Assembly: GCA_018004935.1 (NCBI GenBank)
Contig: JAGNBF010000024.1
Coordinates: forward strand, 1 to 64,000
Source of the DNA: Chloroflexota bacterium
Lineage (GTDB): Bacteria > Chloroflexota > Anaerolineae > Promineifilales > Promineifilaceae
Reading direction: 5' to 3'
Length of the DNA: 64,000 nt
The notes under the pieces were generated by a model. That model did not search any database and was not told the DNA's origin. It saw nothing but the letters and a program-made list of their open reading frames with translations. The number at the start of each line of letters is the position of its first letter. Position 1 is the first letter of the stretch. Both the position numbers and the translations under genes were made by a program. Of the stretch, positions 54,145 through 62,120 are shown piece after piece.

Positions 54145-54202
54145 TTTGGTAAATCGCCCGGACGATTTACCCAATCGTCCTACATTTTCGCAGGAGTTAA
54201 AG

Positions 54203-55624
54203 ATGTCAAAAAAAATATTTCGACTTTGTCAATATACAGTTTCGCTGGAGAAACCGGGTTTTTGCTTAGGCCAACTCATGCCCTACAACAGAAAAACCCG
54301 GTTTCTGACGTGTATAGTAACTCGACTTTTATTGTTATTTTTGGTGATGGGTCTGAGCCAATCACCCATAACCGCTCAAGAAAATATCGGACAATCGGCC
54401 GATAATCAACAACTGATATACATTTGGGCGGGCCAAAGTGACAGAATCGTGCCTTATGTTCCCTCGCCTTTCGAACTGATTCCCCAGACACCAACAGCCA
54501 ATATCACAGTCAACTATATTGGTAGTTGGAACTCCCAGGCCCAGGCGGCATTTGAATATGCCGTCTCCATCTGGGAAGGTTTACTTGTTTCTACGGTTAC
54601 TGTAGAAGTAGACGCGGAATGGAGTTCCAGTTTGCCCCCAGGCGCATTGGGTGGTGCTGGGCCATATACTTTCTGGCGTGATTTTACCAATGCCCCCCAG
54701 GCCAATACCTGGTATCCTGCGGCCATTGCCAATGAACGCGCTGGCTCTGATTTGAATGGGACGGATCCTGAGATTGACGCCGCCTTTAGCAGTACATTTT
54801 CTGATTGGTATTTTGGCACCGATGGCAACCCCCCAGATAGTGATTACGATTTTGTCAGTGTCGTTCTCCATGAACTGGGGCACGGTTTGGGTTTTGTTGG
54901 TTCGATGCGCGTGGCTTCGGGGGTAGGTTATTGGGGTTCGGGAACGGCTTATCCGTTTATCTATGATCGTTTTACGGAAAATGGTGGGGGGACCCCTCTC
55001 TTAAATTACGCCAACTATTCTGTCGCCCTGGCAGGGCAACTAACCAGCGGTACTGTCTATTTTGATGCCCCGCAGGCGAACGCCGCTAATGGTGGAAGTC
55101 GGCCGCATCTATATGCCCCTGGCATCTGGCAACAAGGTTCCAGTTATTCCCACCTGGACGAAAGCACATTTGTCGGGGGAACGAGCAACGCCTTGATGAC
55201 ACCTATCATCTATAACGGCGAAGCTAACCATAATCCTGGCCCGATTACCTTGGGAATGTTTCAAGACATGGGTTGGATTTTAGCGAATCAAAATACCGCC
55301 CCCACGATGAACACCTTACCGGGGCAACTTTTGCTCCAGGGCACTACCCGTAATAATGCCATTGATCTTTGGGCTTATGCCTCGGATGCCCAATCGGCAG
55401 ATACAGCGTTGATTTTTACGATTGCTAATAGTCCCAATTCAGGAGCGGGTGTCAGTATAGAGGGCAACCGTTACATTGACATTTTCCCCGATCCTGTCTG
55501 GACAGGTGTTACTCAGGTTACGGTGAGCGTGACGGATCCGGGTAGTTTACAAACCGAGCAGACCTTTGTGGTGGCGGTTTTGGATCAGATCATGAATGTT
55601 TATCTCCCTTTAACCTCTCGGTAA
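54203..55624 (+). CDS. Secreted zinc metalloprotease with element-derived insert in the signal region
   Basis: 473 residues from ATG 54203 (AGGAG upstream). Zinc site VVLHELGHGLGFVGS (HExxHxxGF) at about 225-235 (counted from this start), and a downstream YSHLDESTF/NALMTP segment that may supply a third ligand and Met-turn. A beta-sandwich domain follows (about 375-460), then the tail IMNVYLPLTSR. The N-terminus is unusual: residues about 9-42 are encoded by a 95-bp palindromic element plus a 7-bp duplication. Removing these 102 bases in frame gives MSKKIFRLLLLFLVMGLSQS, a normal signal peptide. A second hydrophobic stretch survives at 43-58. No octamer in this gene. Confidence 0.82.
   Translation: MSKKIFRLCQYTVSLEKPGFCLGQLMPYNRKTRFLTCIVTRLLLLFLVMGLSQSPITAQENIGQSADNQQLIYIWAGQSDRIVPYVPSPFELIPQTPTANITVNYIGSWNSQAQAAFEYAVSIWEGLLVSTVTVEVDAEWSSSLPPGALGGAGPYTFWRDFTNAPQANTWYPAAIANERAGSDLNGTDPEIDAAFSSTFSDWYFGTDGNPPDSDYDFVSVVLHELGHGLGFVGSMRVASGVGYWGSGTAYPFIYDRFTENGGGTPLLNYANYSVALAGQLTSGTVYFDAPQANAANGGSRPHLYAPGIWQQGSSYSHLDESTFVGGTSNALMTPIIYNGEANHNPGPITLGMFQDMGWILANQNTAPTMNTLPGQLLLQGTTRNNAIDLWAYASDAQSADTALIFTIANSPNSGAGVSIEGNRYIDIFPDPVWTGVTQVTVSVTDPGSLQTEQTFVVAVLDQIMNVYLPLTSR
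54228..54322. mobile_element. 95-bp palindromic element inserted in frame in a signal-peptide region
   Basis: Flanked by CGACTTT at 54221-54227 and 54323-54329 (offset 102 bases = 34 codons). Inner arms GAGAAACCGGGTTTTTGC and GAAAAACCCGGTTTCTG; outer ends GTCAATATACAG and, inverted, GTTACTATACACG. Related GAAACC.GGTTTTT palindromes at 10885-10945 and 55640-55700. Confidence 0.8.
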
Positions 55625-55731
55625 TTATTCAGTGGCTCTGGAGAAACCAGGTTTTTAGCGTATCTAGTGTGAATATCAGCCTGTGAAAACCCTGGTTTGT
55701 GTTCTGAACGGTTACACTTCTCGTTAAGGAA

Positions 55732-55832
55732 GTATCTCCTCAATAAAGCGCGGTGACGTGGGTTGAGCCTGTCGAAACCAACAGCCTTCGACAAGCTCAG
55801 GCCTCGTTGCCCCCGAAATTTCGAGAAGATAC
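55732..55832. mobile_element. 101-bp GTATC element, 8-bp target duplication
   Basis: Ends GTATCTCCTCAA and, inverted, GTATCTTCTCGAA. Flanked by TTAAGGAA at 55724-55731 and 55833-55840. The duplicated bases include the AAGGA that serves as RBS of the yggT-like gene 6 bases downstream. Confidence 0.88.
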
Positions 55833-55846
55833 TTAAGGAATTGGAA

Positions 55847-56101
55847 ATGCGACAAATTGTTTCTTTACTGTTTACCATTTTCTACATCATTTTGCTGGCG
55901 CGTGTTTTGTTGTCTTGGGTACGGGTCAGTCCGTATGATCCGACCTGGGGGCCGATCATACGCTTCATTCATCAAATCACTGAACCGCTTTTAGCGCCTA
56001 TTCGCCGTTTACTTCCGGCGACGGGTGGCCTTGATTTCAGCCCTATCATCGCCTTCTTCCTCATTAGCTTGTTAGAGCGTCTCATTATTAGCCTGCTTTA
56101 G
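55847..56101 (+). CDS. YggT-family membrane protein
   Basis: 84 residues, two membrane helices (about 4-24 and 60-82). SWVRVSPYDPTWGPIIRFIHQITEPLLAPIRRLLP is the YggT signature. The family is linked with cell division and Ycf19-like functions; the exact role is unknown. Start at 55847: the conserved part begins here and the frame upstream is repeat sequence. Confidence 0.88.
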   Translation: MRQIVSLLFTIFYIILLARVLLSWVRVSPYDPTWGPIIRFIHQITEPLLAPIRRLLPATGGLDFSPIIAFFLISLLERLIISLL

Positions 56102-56384
56102 TAACTTAGGGTTCACTCAAGATTAAGTTGGGTGGCGCGGTCAGGAGACCAGCCACAGCAAACTCAAAAGTGGTTCTTTGGGGTTTCGTGGGGTACGGGC
56201 AACCCTTGTGGTTGCCCTACACGGGGCAGGCATAAGGCCAGCCCATACCCAAAATCATTATCTTAAGCTCTATCGTTACCGGCTCTAACAAAATCCCCCC
56301 AAGTCACCCGGCATTTTCCTGGCGACTTGGGGGAATTATCTACTGGTGCCGGACATAATCCGGCAGTTGGGATGCGGTTGTTTT
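56102..56384. repeat. Family E palindrome, dispersed repeat, and terminator-like hairpin
   Basis: 56110-56170 family E unit; 56171-56280 TACGGGCAAC family; 56287-56340 CCCCCCAAGTCACC..GGCGACTTGGGGG stem between convergent genes, likely a terminator. Confidence 0.65.
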
Positions 56385-57548
56385 TTAGCGCAGGCCGGTG
56401 AGCTGGCGGGCGATGACCATACGTTGGATTTCGCTGGTGCCTTCGTAAATTTCGGTGATTTTGGCGTCACGGTAGTAACGTTCCAGGGGCATCTCTTTGC
56501 TGTACCCCATGCCGCCGTGAATCTGCACCGCCTGATGGGTGACGAAGACGGCTGTTTCGCTGGCGTAAAGTTTGGCCATGCTGGCTTCTAAGGAATAACG
56601 ACCTTTGTTTGTCGCGGCCGCTTTCTTGGCCAGACACGCCTGATAAATCAACAACCGGCTCGCCTCAACCCGGCATTTCATATCCGCCAACTTCTGCTGG
56701 ATCATCTGGAATTCGCCGATCTTTTGTCCAAATGCCTCGCGTTCCTTCGCGTAGCTAATGCTGGCTTCCAGAGCCGCCTCAGCGATGCCCAACGCCTGTG
56801 AGGCAATGCCGATGCGCCCCGCATCCAGTACCGTCATGGCGATTTTGAACCCTTCACCCTCTTTACCTAACCGATTTTCCACCGGGCATTCGTAATTATC
56901 GAAGATAATTTCGCTGGTAGCACTGGCCCGAATGCCCATCTTCGGCTCCTTTTTACCCCGCTCAAAACCCGCTTTGTCTGTCTCAATCATAAAGGCACTG
57001 ATGCCCTGATGCTTTTTCTCCGGCTGGGTCATAGTGAACAGGACAATGAAATCGGCATACGGCGCAGAAGTGACCCATGATTTGCGCCCGTTGATAACGT
57101 AATGGGTTCCCGCTTCGTTAAGGACGGCGCGGCTTTTCATCGTTCCGGCATCACTGCCGCTCATCGGCTCGGTCAGACTATACGCGCCGATTTTGTCGCC
57201 CGAGGCCACTGGCACGAGGTATTTTTGCCGCTGTTCTTCAGTGCCGTATTTCATCAGGCCATGACAGAAGAGGGAGTTGTTGACGGACATGATCGTGCCG
57301 TGGCTGGCGTCGGCTTTGCAGATTTCGGTGAGGGCGAGGGCATAGGCCAGGGTGTCCATACCTGCACCGCCGTACTCTTCGGGCACTTCGATGCCCATGA
57401 AGCCCAGTTTGCCCATCTTGCGGATGGTGTTGATGGGGAATTCGCCGCTTTCGTCGTGTTCGGCGGCGATGGGGGCGATTTCGTTTTGGGCGAACTCACG
57501 GGCCGCCTGTTGGATCATTTTGTGTTCATCGGTGATGAAGTCGAACAT
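56385..57548 (-). CDS. Acyl-CoA dehydrogenase (short-chain type)
   Basis: 387 residues, FAD-dependent, making trans-2-enoyl-CoA from acyl-CoA. GAYSLTEPMSGSDAGTM and GRKSWVTSAPYADFIVLF flank the FAD site; catalytic base E369 in IYEGTSEIQR is in the butyryl/short-chain position; VQIHGGMGYSKEMPLERYYRDAKI is intact. First step of the beta-oxidation set that follows on the same strand. One octamer. Confidence 0.94.
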   Translation of the reverse strand: MFDFITDEHKMIQQAAREFAQNEIAPIAAEHDESGEFPINTIRKMGKLGFMGIEVPEEYGGAGMDTLAYALALTEICKADASHGTIMSVNNSLFCHGLMKYGTEEQRQKYLVPVASGDKIGAYSLTEPMSGSDAGTMKSRAVLNEAGTHYVINGRKSWVTSAPYADFIVLFTMTQPEKKHQGISAFMIETDKAGFERGKKEPKMGIRASATSEIIFDNYECPVENRLGKEGEGFKIAMTVLDAGRIGIASQALGIAEAALEASISYAKEREAFGQKIGEFQMIQQKLADMKCRVEASRLLIYQACLAKKAAATNKGRYSLEASMAKLYASETAVFVTHQAVQIHGGMGYSKEMPLERYYRDAKITEIYEGTSEIQRMVIARQLTGLR

Positions 57549-57754
57549 GGAAAAACTCCTTTGGAGATGGGAACTCAGGGGGACTCAGAGGAACACCTGG
57601 GAAGTTGTGAGAATGGGGGAATTATACGTCAGGAATGGGCAGGGTGACAGGGGGTGGGATGATGAATGGTCAATGGTTAATTGACAATTGTCAATGAATT
57701 ATGAATTATGAATTGTGAATTGTGCTTCACTGCTCACTGTTTACTGTTTACTGC

Positions 57755-58147
57755 TTACTGCTGTTCACTGCTCCCTTCCAAATCCTGCACGAACACCAAC
57801 GCCTCACCGGTGCAGACGATTTCCCCCTGACTGGTGCAGGTGGTTTGCAGGTTGACGAGGTTTTTGTCGGGGCGCAGGCGGGTGATGGTGACGGTGGCGG
57901 TGATGGGTTCGTCCAGGTGGGCGGGGTGGGGGAAGGTGAGGGATTGTTTGAGCCAGTTCGTGCCGCGGCCGGGGAGTTGGGTTCCCAGCAGACAGGAGAA
58001 AAGACCGGCTAACAAAGGGCCGGGCACTGCGGTAGGGTCGGGGCCGAATAAGCCCTGGTCGCCGGAGAGGGAACGGTACGCGGCCGCGTCCTCAGCCGCA
58101 AACGTTCGTGTCAGAGTGGCGTGTTGCCCAACGGTGAGACCTTTCAT
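57755..58147 (-). CDS. MaoC-like hotdog protein lacking the hydratase motif
   Basis: 130 residues with the single hotdog fold of MaoC-type proteins: FAAEDAAAYRSLSGDQ, VPGPLLAGLFSCLLG and LDEPITATVTITRLRPDKN. The usual catalytic GD-x-NPIH is GDQGLFGPD here, so the histidine is missing and it may be a thioesterase-like or inactive homologue. An intact paralogue is at 59855. 3' of it lie CACTGCTTACT microrepeats (57725-57775). Confidence 0.78.
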   Translation of the reverse strand: MKGLTVGQHATLTRTFAAEDAAAYRSLSGDQGLFGPDPTAVPGPLLAGLFSCLLGTQLPGRGTNWLKQSLTFPHPAHLDEPITATVTITRLRPDKNLVNLQTTCTSQGEIVCTGEALVFVQDLEGSSEQQ

Positions 58148-58164
58148 GGATTAATCCTCAGTGG

Positions 58165-58285
58165 GTGGTGTATTGGTGTATTGGTGTATTGGTGTATTGG
58201 TGTATTGGTGTATTGGTGTATTGGTGTATTGGTGTATTGGTGTATTGGTGTATTGGTGTATTGGTGTATTGGTGTATTGGTTCAC
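58165..58285. repeat. 8-bp tandem repeat GTATTGGT, about 14 copies
   Basis: Perfect head-to-tail array in the gap between the hotdog and crotonase genes, followed by ATACTAATATACTAATATACCAGTATACCAAT-like degenerate units. Both neighbours are on the minus strand, so it lies between genes of one likely transcript. Confidence 0.95.
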
Positions 58286-58330
58286 CGCGATCAATATACT
58301 AATATACTAATATACCAGTATACCAATAAC

Positions 58331-59086
58331 TCACTCCCCCAAAAACCGCTTCATCCCCGCCAGTGCCTCTGGCGTCAGGATTTGTTGCACGAAATGCGCC
58401 CGTTCGGCTTCCAGGCGGGCGGCGATGGTGGGCAGATTGCCCCGGAGCAGTTGGCGGGTGTGGCGCATACTGCCGGGCTGGTGGTGAATGAGGGTGTCCG
58501 CGGCTGCGAGCGCCACATCCATCAGCTTCTCTCGCGCCACCACCTGCCCGGCCAACCCCCAGGCCACCGCCTGCTCCGCCGTGATGCTCAAATTACGCAA
58601 CAAAATATCGGCCACGCGCCGCGCCCCGATGATCTGGGGTAGGATGGCCGTCCAACCCCCGTCGGGGCTGAAGCCCACGACGTTGTAGTAGGGGGTGATC
58701 GTCGTCTCCGGGGTGATGAAGGTGATGTCTGAGGCCAGGAGTAGCCCCAGTGACCCGCCGGTGATGATGCCGGGCGCGGCCGCGATGACCGGCATGGGCA
58801 TTTCCAGCAGGGCCAGAATGGTTTGGTTGAGCAAGCCCACCAGATGATGCGCGTAACTTTCGAGGTTGGCCTGGTGCTCGTAGAACGCCCGCACATCGCC
58901 GCCGGTGGAGAAGTTGCGGCCGCGGGCTGTCAGCACCATCACCCGGCACGTCTCTGACCGGGCTACCTCCGCCAGCCCCGCCAACAGCTCTTCCAGCAAC
59001 GCCGCAACCAGGCTGTTGTGCCGCTCCGGGCGGTTCAACGTCACCACCGCCACCTGTTCACGAAATTCAGTCAAAATAAGGGCCAT
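58331..59086 (-). CDS. Enoyl-CoA hydratase/isomerase (crotonase)
   Basis: 251 residues. Oxyanion-hole glycines in STGGDVRAF and APGIITGGSLGLLLASD; YNVVGFSPDGGWTAILPQIIG in the second catalytic segment, where one of the two catalytic glutamates of true hydratases is Asp and the other Gly. It may therefore be an isomerase or other crotonase rather than a hydratase. It lies within the acyl-CoA gene set. Confidence 0.88.
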   Translation of the reverse strand: MALILTEFREQVAVVTLNRPERHNSLVAALLEELLAGLAEVARSETCRVMVLTARGRNFSTGGDVRAFYEHQANLESYAHHLVGLLNQTILALLEMPMPVIAAAPGIITGGSLGLLLASDITFITPETTITPYYNVVGFSPDGGWTAILPQIIGARRVADILLRNLSITAEQAVAWGLAGQVVAREKLMDVALAAADTLIHHQPGSMRHTRQLLRGNLPTIAARLEAERAHFVQQILTPEALAGMKRFLGE

Positions 59087-59285
59087 AAGTTAGTTTTTCG
59101 GAAGGAACTCTAGGAACTCAGGGGCACTTGCCCTCTCGCCCCTCTTGCTCAGGGTGGGTATGTTTTCGAGGCTTAATCCTTTGGACCAACTATATCTGTG
59201 TGATAAAAATATAGTGGTTTTTTCGGACTGTTAAACACAATTGGCTGACTTTGGCACCACACCCAAAAGACAAAGTGAGGCTATC

Positions 59286-59840
59286 ATGAAAGCGCAATGG
59301 CTTTTCCTATCAAAAATTCCCCCCATCGTATGGTTTTGCCTGTACTTTTTTTTCAACTTCTTTGTGACGGTGATGTGGAAACCATTATTTGTGAGTGGCA
59401 ACGCCGGTGGTATCTTCTGGCTCTTCGTTTTTTGTGACTTGACCATGCTCTTACTACCGATTCTTTGCCTCATCATCCCCATTTTCCTGGTGCTACGCTG
59501 GATTATGTATGGCTCCTTTAACTGGACAGACCTGGGTATAGGTATTGTGTTGATAGTCCTGTGCCTGGCACTTGTCGTGTTGTTGGGGCCACAGATCAAC
59601 AGAATTGTTCCCCTGGTGCAAAGTTACTATGTGGCAGAGCATTTAGAAGCAACACCGGGCTTACTTAACAAACTTACCGGGTACTATGGCTCTGATGGGG
59701 AACGCGGCCGCGTCTATCACCGTATCACCTACGCCCCAAACTACCAATATGAGGAACCTACCATCGTCGTTTTTCAATGTGACATCTTCGGCCTTTGGTG
59801 TCATCAATTTGAAACCGAGAACCTACCACCATCACCTTGA
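59286..59840 (+). CDS. Predicted membrane protein, unknown
   Basis: 184 residues from ATG 59286. Three to four hydrophobic helices (about 10-30, 42-68, 76-98) and a polar C-terminal domain (about 105-184) with CDIFGLWCHQFET. No family recognised. Only plus-strand gene among the acyl-CoA genes; its 3' end is 14 bases from the convergent MaoC gene. One octamer (Glu-Arg-Gly-Arg). Confidence 0.72.
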   Translation: MKAQWLFLSKIPPIVWFCLYFFFNFFVTVMWKPLFVSGNAGGIFWLFVFCDLTMLLLPILCLIIPIFLVLRWIMYGSFNWTDLGIGIVLIVLCLALVVLLGPQINRIVPLVQSYYVAEHLEATPGLLNKLTGYYGSDGERGRVYHRITYAPNYQYEEPTIVVFQCDIFGLWCHQFETENLPPSP

Positions 59841-59854
59841 TTTATTCCGAACAT

Positions 59855-60238
59855 TTACTTGATGTAATTCGTGAGCATCATGACCACCGTCTCCCCCTCC
59901 ACCGTCACCGTGCCATCCAGCCGCGCCATCACTACCCCCAGCCGCACCTGATTCTCCGGCAGATGTTCCAGCACCGTCAATTGCAAGGTGCTCGGTTCGT
60001 CGGCGTAGGTGGGAGCGCGGAAGGTGAATGATTGGCTCACCTGCACCGCCCCGGGGAACTGCTGGTTGAGGAAGCCGCACAACACGCTATACAACAACAT
60101 GCCGTGACTGACCGTGCGGCCAAAACGCGTCCGCGCCGCAAATGCCGGGTCCACATGAATCGGGTTGTCATCCCCGCTCAACCGCGCAAACGCATCAAAA
60201 TCGGCCTGGGTGAGGGTGAAGGTGGTGGAGTGGGTCAT
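59855..60238 (-). CDS. MaoC-type (R)-specific enoyl-CoA hydratase
   Basis: 127 residues from ATG 60238; the longer frame upstream would translate GAATGGT microrepeats. FDAFARLSGDDNPIHVDPAFA carries the catalytic D-x4-H and is followed by VSHGMLLYSVLCGFL. It hydrates 2-enoyl-CoA to (R)-3-hydroxyacyl-CoA, as PhaJ does. Microrepeats lie upstream at 60245-60350. Confidence 0.9.
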   Translation of the reverse strand: MTHSTTFTLTQADFDAFARLSGDDNPIHVDPAFAARTRFGRTVSHGMLLYSVLCGFLNQQFPGAVQVSQSFTFRAPTYADEPSTLQLTVLEHLPENQVRLGVVMARLDGTVTVEGETVVMMLTNYIK

Positions 60239-60341
60239 GGGGAGACTAAGAAATTGTGAATGGTGAATGGTGAATGGTGAATGGTGAACGGAAGACTGCT
60301 CACTGCTCACTGTTTACTGTTCACTGCTTACTGTTCACTGC

Positions 60342-61838
60342 TCACTGCCCAAACTTTTCCCGCAATTCCGTCTTCACTACCTTCCCCGCCGGGGTGCGGG
60401 GGAGTTTGTCGGTGAAGGCGACGGCTTTGGGGATTTTGTAGCGGGCCAGTTGGCCCTGGCAGAAGGCGAGCAGTTCTTCCGGGGTGGCGGTCTGGTCAGC
60501 CTTCAAAACGGCGATGGCTTTGCCCACTTCGCCCCATTTCTCATCCGGCACCCCGATGACGGCGACTTCGGCGATGGCGGGATGGGCGAAGAGCACGTTT
60601 TCGACTTCGGCGGGGTACACATTTTCGCCGCCGGAGATGAACATATCCTTCCAGCGATCCACGATATAGTAGTACCCCTCGTCATCACAGCGGGCCACAT
60701 CGCCGGAATGGAGCCAGCCATTGACGATGGATTGGGCGGTGATGTCCGGTTTTTGCCAGTAGCCGGGGGTCACGCCGGGGCCTTTGATCAACAATTCCCC
60801 CATTTCACCCGGCGGTACATCGTTCCCCTCCCGGTCGGCGATACGCACCTCGACAAAAAGCTGGGGTTTGCCTACCGAACCGGCTTTGCTAAGGGCGTGC
60901 TCTTTGTCCACCAGGAACACCGTCGGGCCGGTTTCCGTCATGCCAAACCCTTGCTGGATGATGATGCCCCGCTCGGCGTACTGTTGGAGCAGGCTGACGG
61001 GCATAGACGAACCGCCACAGGCCCAGGAGCGCAGGCGGGAGAAATCCGTTTTGGCGAAATCGGGGTGTTGGCTGAGGAACAGGTAGACCGCCGGAACCCC
61101 AAAAAAGGTGGTCGTTTCGGTAGCCAGCAGGCGGAACGTTTCGGCGGGGTCGAAGGTGCGCTGGATGATGGCCGTGCCGCCAAACATGAAGGTGGGGATG
61201 GTGTACAGGTTGAGGCCGCCAGTGTGGAAAAACGGGAGCAGGTTCAGGGTGGTGTCGTTTTCGCTCAGGCCGGTGGGCAGGCCGATGTTGAGGGCGTTGT
61301 AGTGGGCCATGCCGTGCGTCTGGATCACTCCTTTGGGCCGCCCGGTTGTGCCAGAGGTGTAGAGGATGTACCAGGGGGTATCGAGCGGGGTGGGGGGCAT
61401 GACGAGGGGTTGGTCGGATGCGTGGGCGAGGGCGGCTTCGTACTGTGGGCCGAGGGGTAGACGGTGGGCGAGAGTGGGGTGGGAGAGCGCGGCCGCGTTC
61501 TCCGCAAACGCCTCATCATAAATCAACGCCACCGGGGCCGAGTCCTGGATGATGTAGGCCAGTTCCGGCACGGCCAACCGCCAGTTCAGGCAGACCAGCA
61601 ACGCCCCAATCTTGCCACAGCCATACAAAATTTCCATGTAATCAGAAGAGTTATGCGCCAGCAGAGCCACCCGGTCTCCCGGTTGGATATGCCACTCATC
61701 ACGCAAAAACTCCGCCACCCGGCTGGCCCGCAGATGAAACTCAGGGTAAGTAAAGCGGCGGTTCGCGGCCGCGTCCACCAGCGCAGTTTTGTGGGGGTGT
61801 AACTCAGCTTGTTTGGCTAACCAGTCAAAGGTGAACAT
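60342..61838 (-). CDS. Acyl-CoA synthetase (AMP-binding, FadD-like)
   Basis: 498 residues: ATP-binding P-loop YTSGTTGRPKGVIQTHG, FGMTETGP, the hinge YYYIVDRWKDMFISGGENVYPAEVE, and the final lysine in RTPAGKVVKTEL. It activates a carboxylic acid with ATP and CoA; the chain length is unknown. It is the 5'-most gene of the minus-strand acyl-CoA group, so it probably opens the pathway. Two octamers. Confidence 0.93.
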   Translation of the reverse strand: MFTFDWLAKQAELHPHKTALVDAAANRRFTYPEFHLRASRVAEFLRDEWHIQPGDRVALLAHNSSDYMEILYGCGKIGALLVCLNWRLAVPELAYIIQDSAPVALIYDEAFAENAAALSHPTLAHRLPLGPQYEAALAHASDQPLVMPPTPLDTPWYILYTSGTTGRPKGVIQTHGMAHYNALNIGLPTGLSENDTTLNLLPFFHTGGLNLYTIPTFMFGGTAIIQRTFDPAETFRLLATETTTFFGVPAVYLFLSQHPDFAKTDFSRLRSWACGGSSMPVSLLQQYAERGIIIQQGFGMTETGPTVFLVDKEHALSKAGSVGKPQLFVEVRIADREGNDVPPGEMGELLIKGPGVTPGYWQKPDITAQSIVNGWLHSGDVARCDDEGYYYIVDRWKDMFISGGENVYPAEVENVLFAHPAIAEVAVIGVPDEKWGEVGKAIAVLKADQTATPEELLAFCQGQLARYKIPKAVAFTDKLPRTPAGKVVKTELREKFGQ

Positions 61839-62120
61839 GGGAAACCTCTGGGAAGGATGAATTATGAATTATGAAGGATGAAAAGGTGGGTGAGGCCAGG
61901 GATGGTTGCTCAGGGTGAACTGTATCCCCGGCGGTTACAGGGGAGTTACAAGGAATGCCCTTTGTTTACTAGGATAAATTTGATAGACGTGCATAAGTTT
62001 ACACACCAAAGCGGGCGTGATAACATTCCCAACAACAGCGTATCATGCAGAAATGGCTTGGTAATGCAATTTGCTTTTTTTATTGTTTTGCACCGGATAC
62101 TCTTTTAAAGCATAAACCTC
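61839..62120. other. Intergenic region upstream of the reverse transcriptase
   Basis: Composition turns AT-rich at about 61960, marking the edge of the foreign-looking block. A short hairpin GTATCCCCGGCGGTTACAGGGG is at about 61920. No clear -10/-35 pair, no repeat family member and no convincing structured RNA were seen. The frame 61878-62108 is not supported. Confidence 0.5.

Noticed and set aside
58165-58285. Possible CRISPR array
   Set aside because: Head-to-tail 8-bp units without spacers; no cas genes in the window.
58121-58642. Open frame encoding a periodic WCIGVLVY peptide
   Set aside because: Produced by the GTATTGGT array and antisense to the crotonase gene.
61878-62108. 76-codon open frame before the reverse transcriptase
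   Set aside because: Straddles the composition boundary with no protein features; more likely leader sequence.
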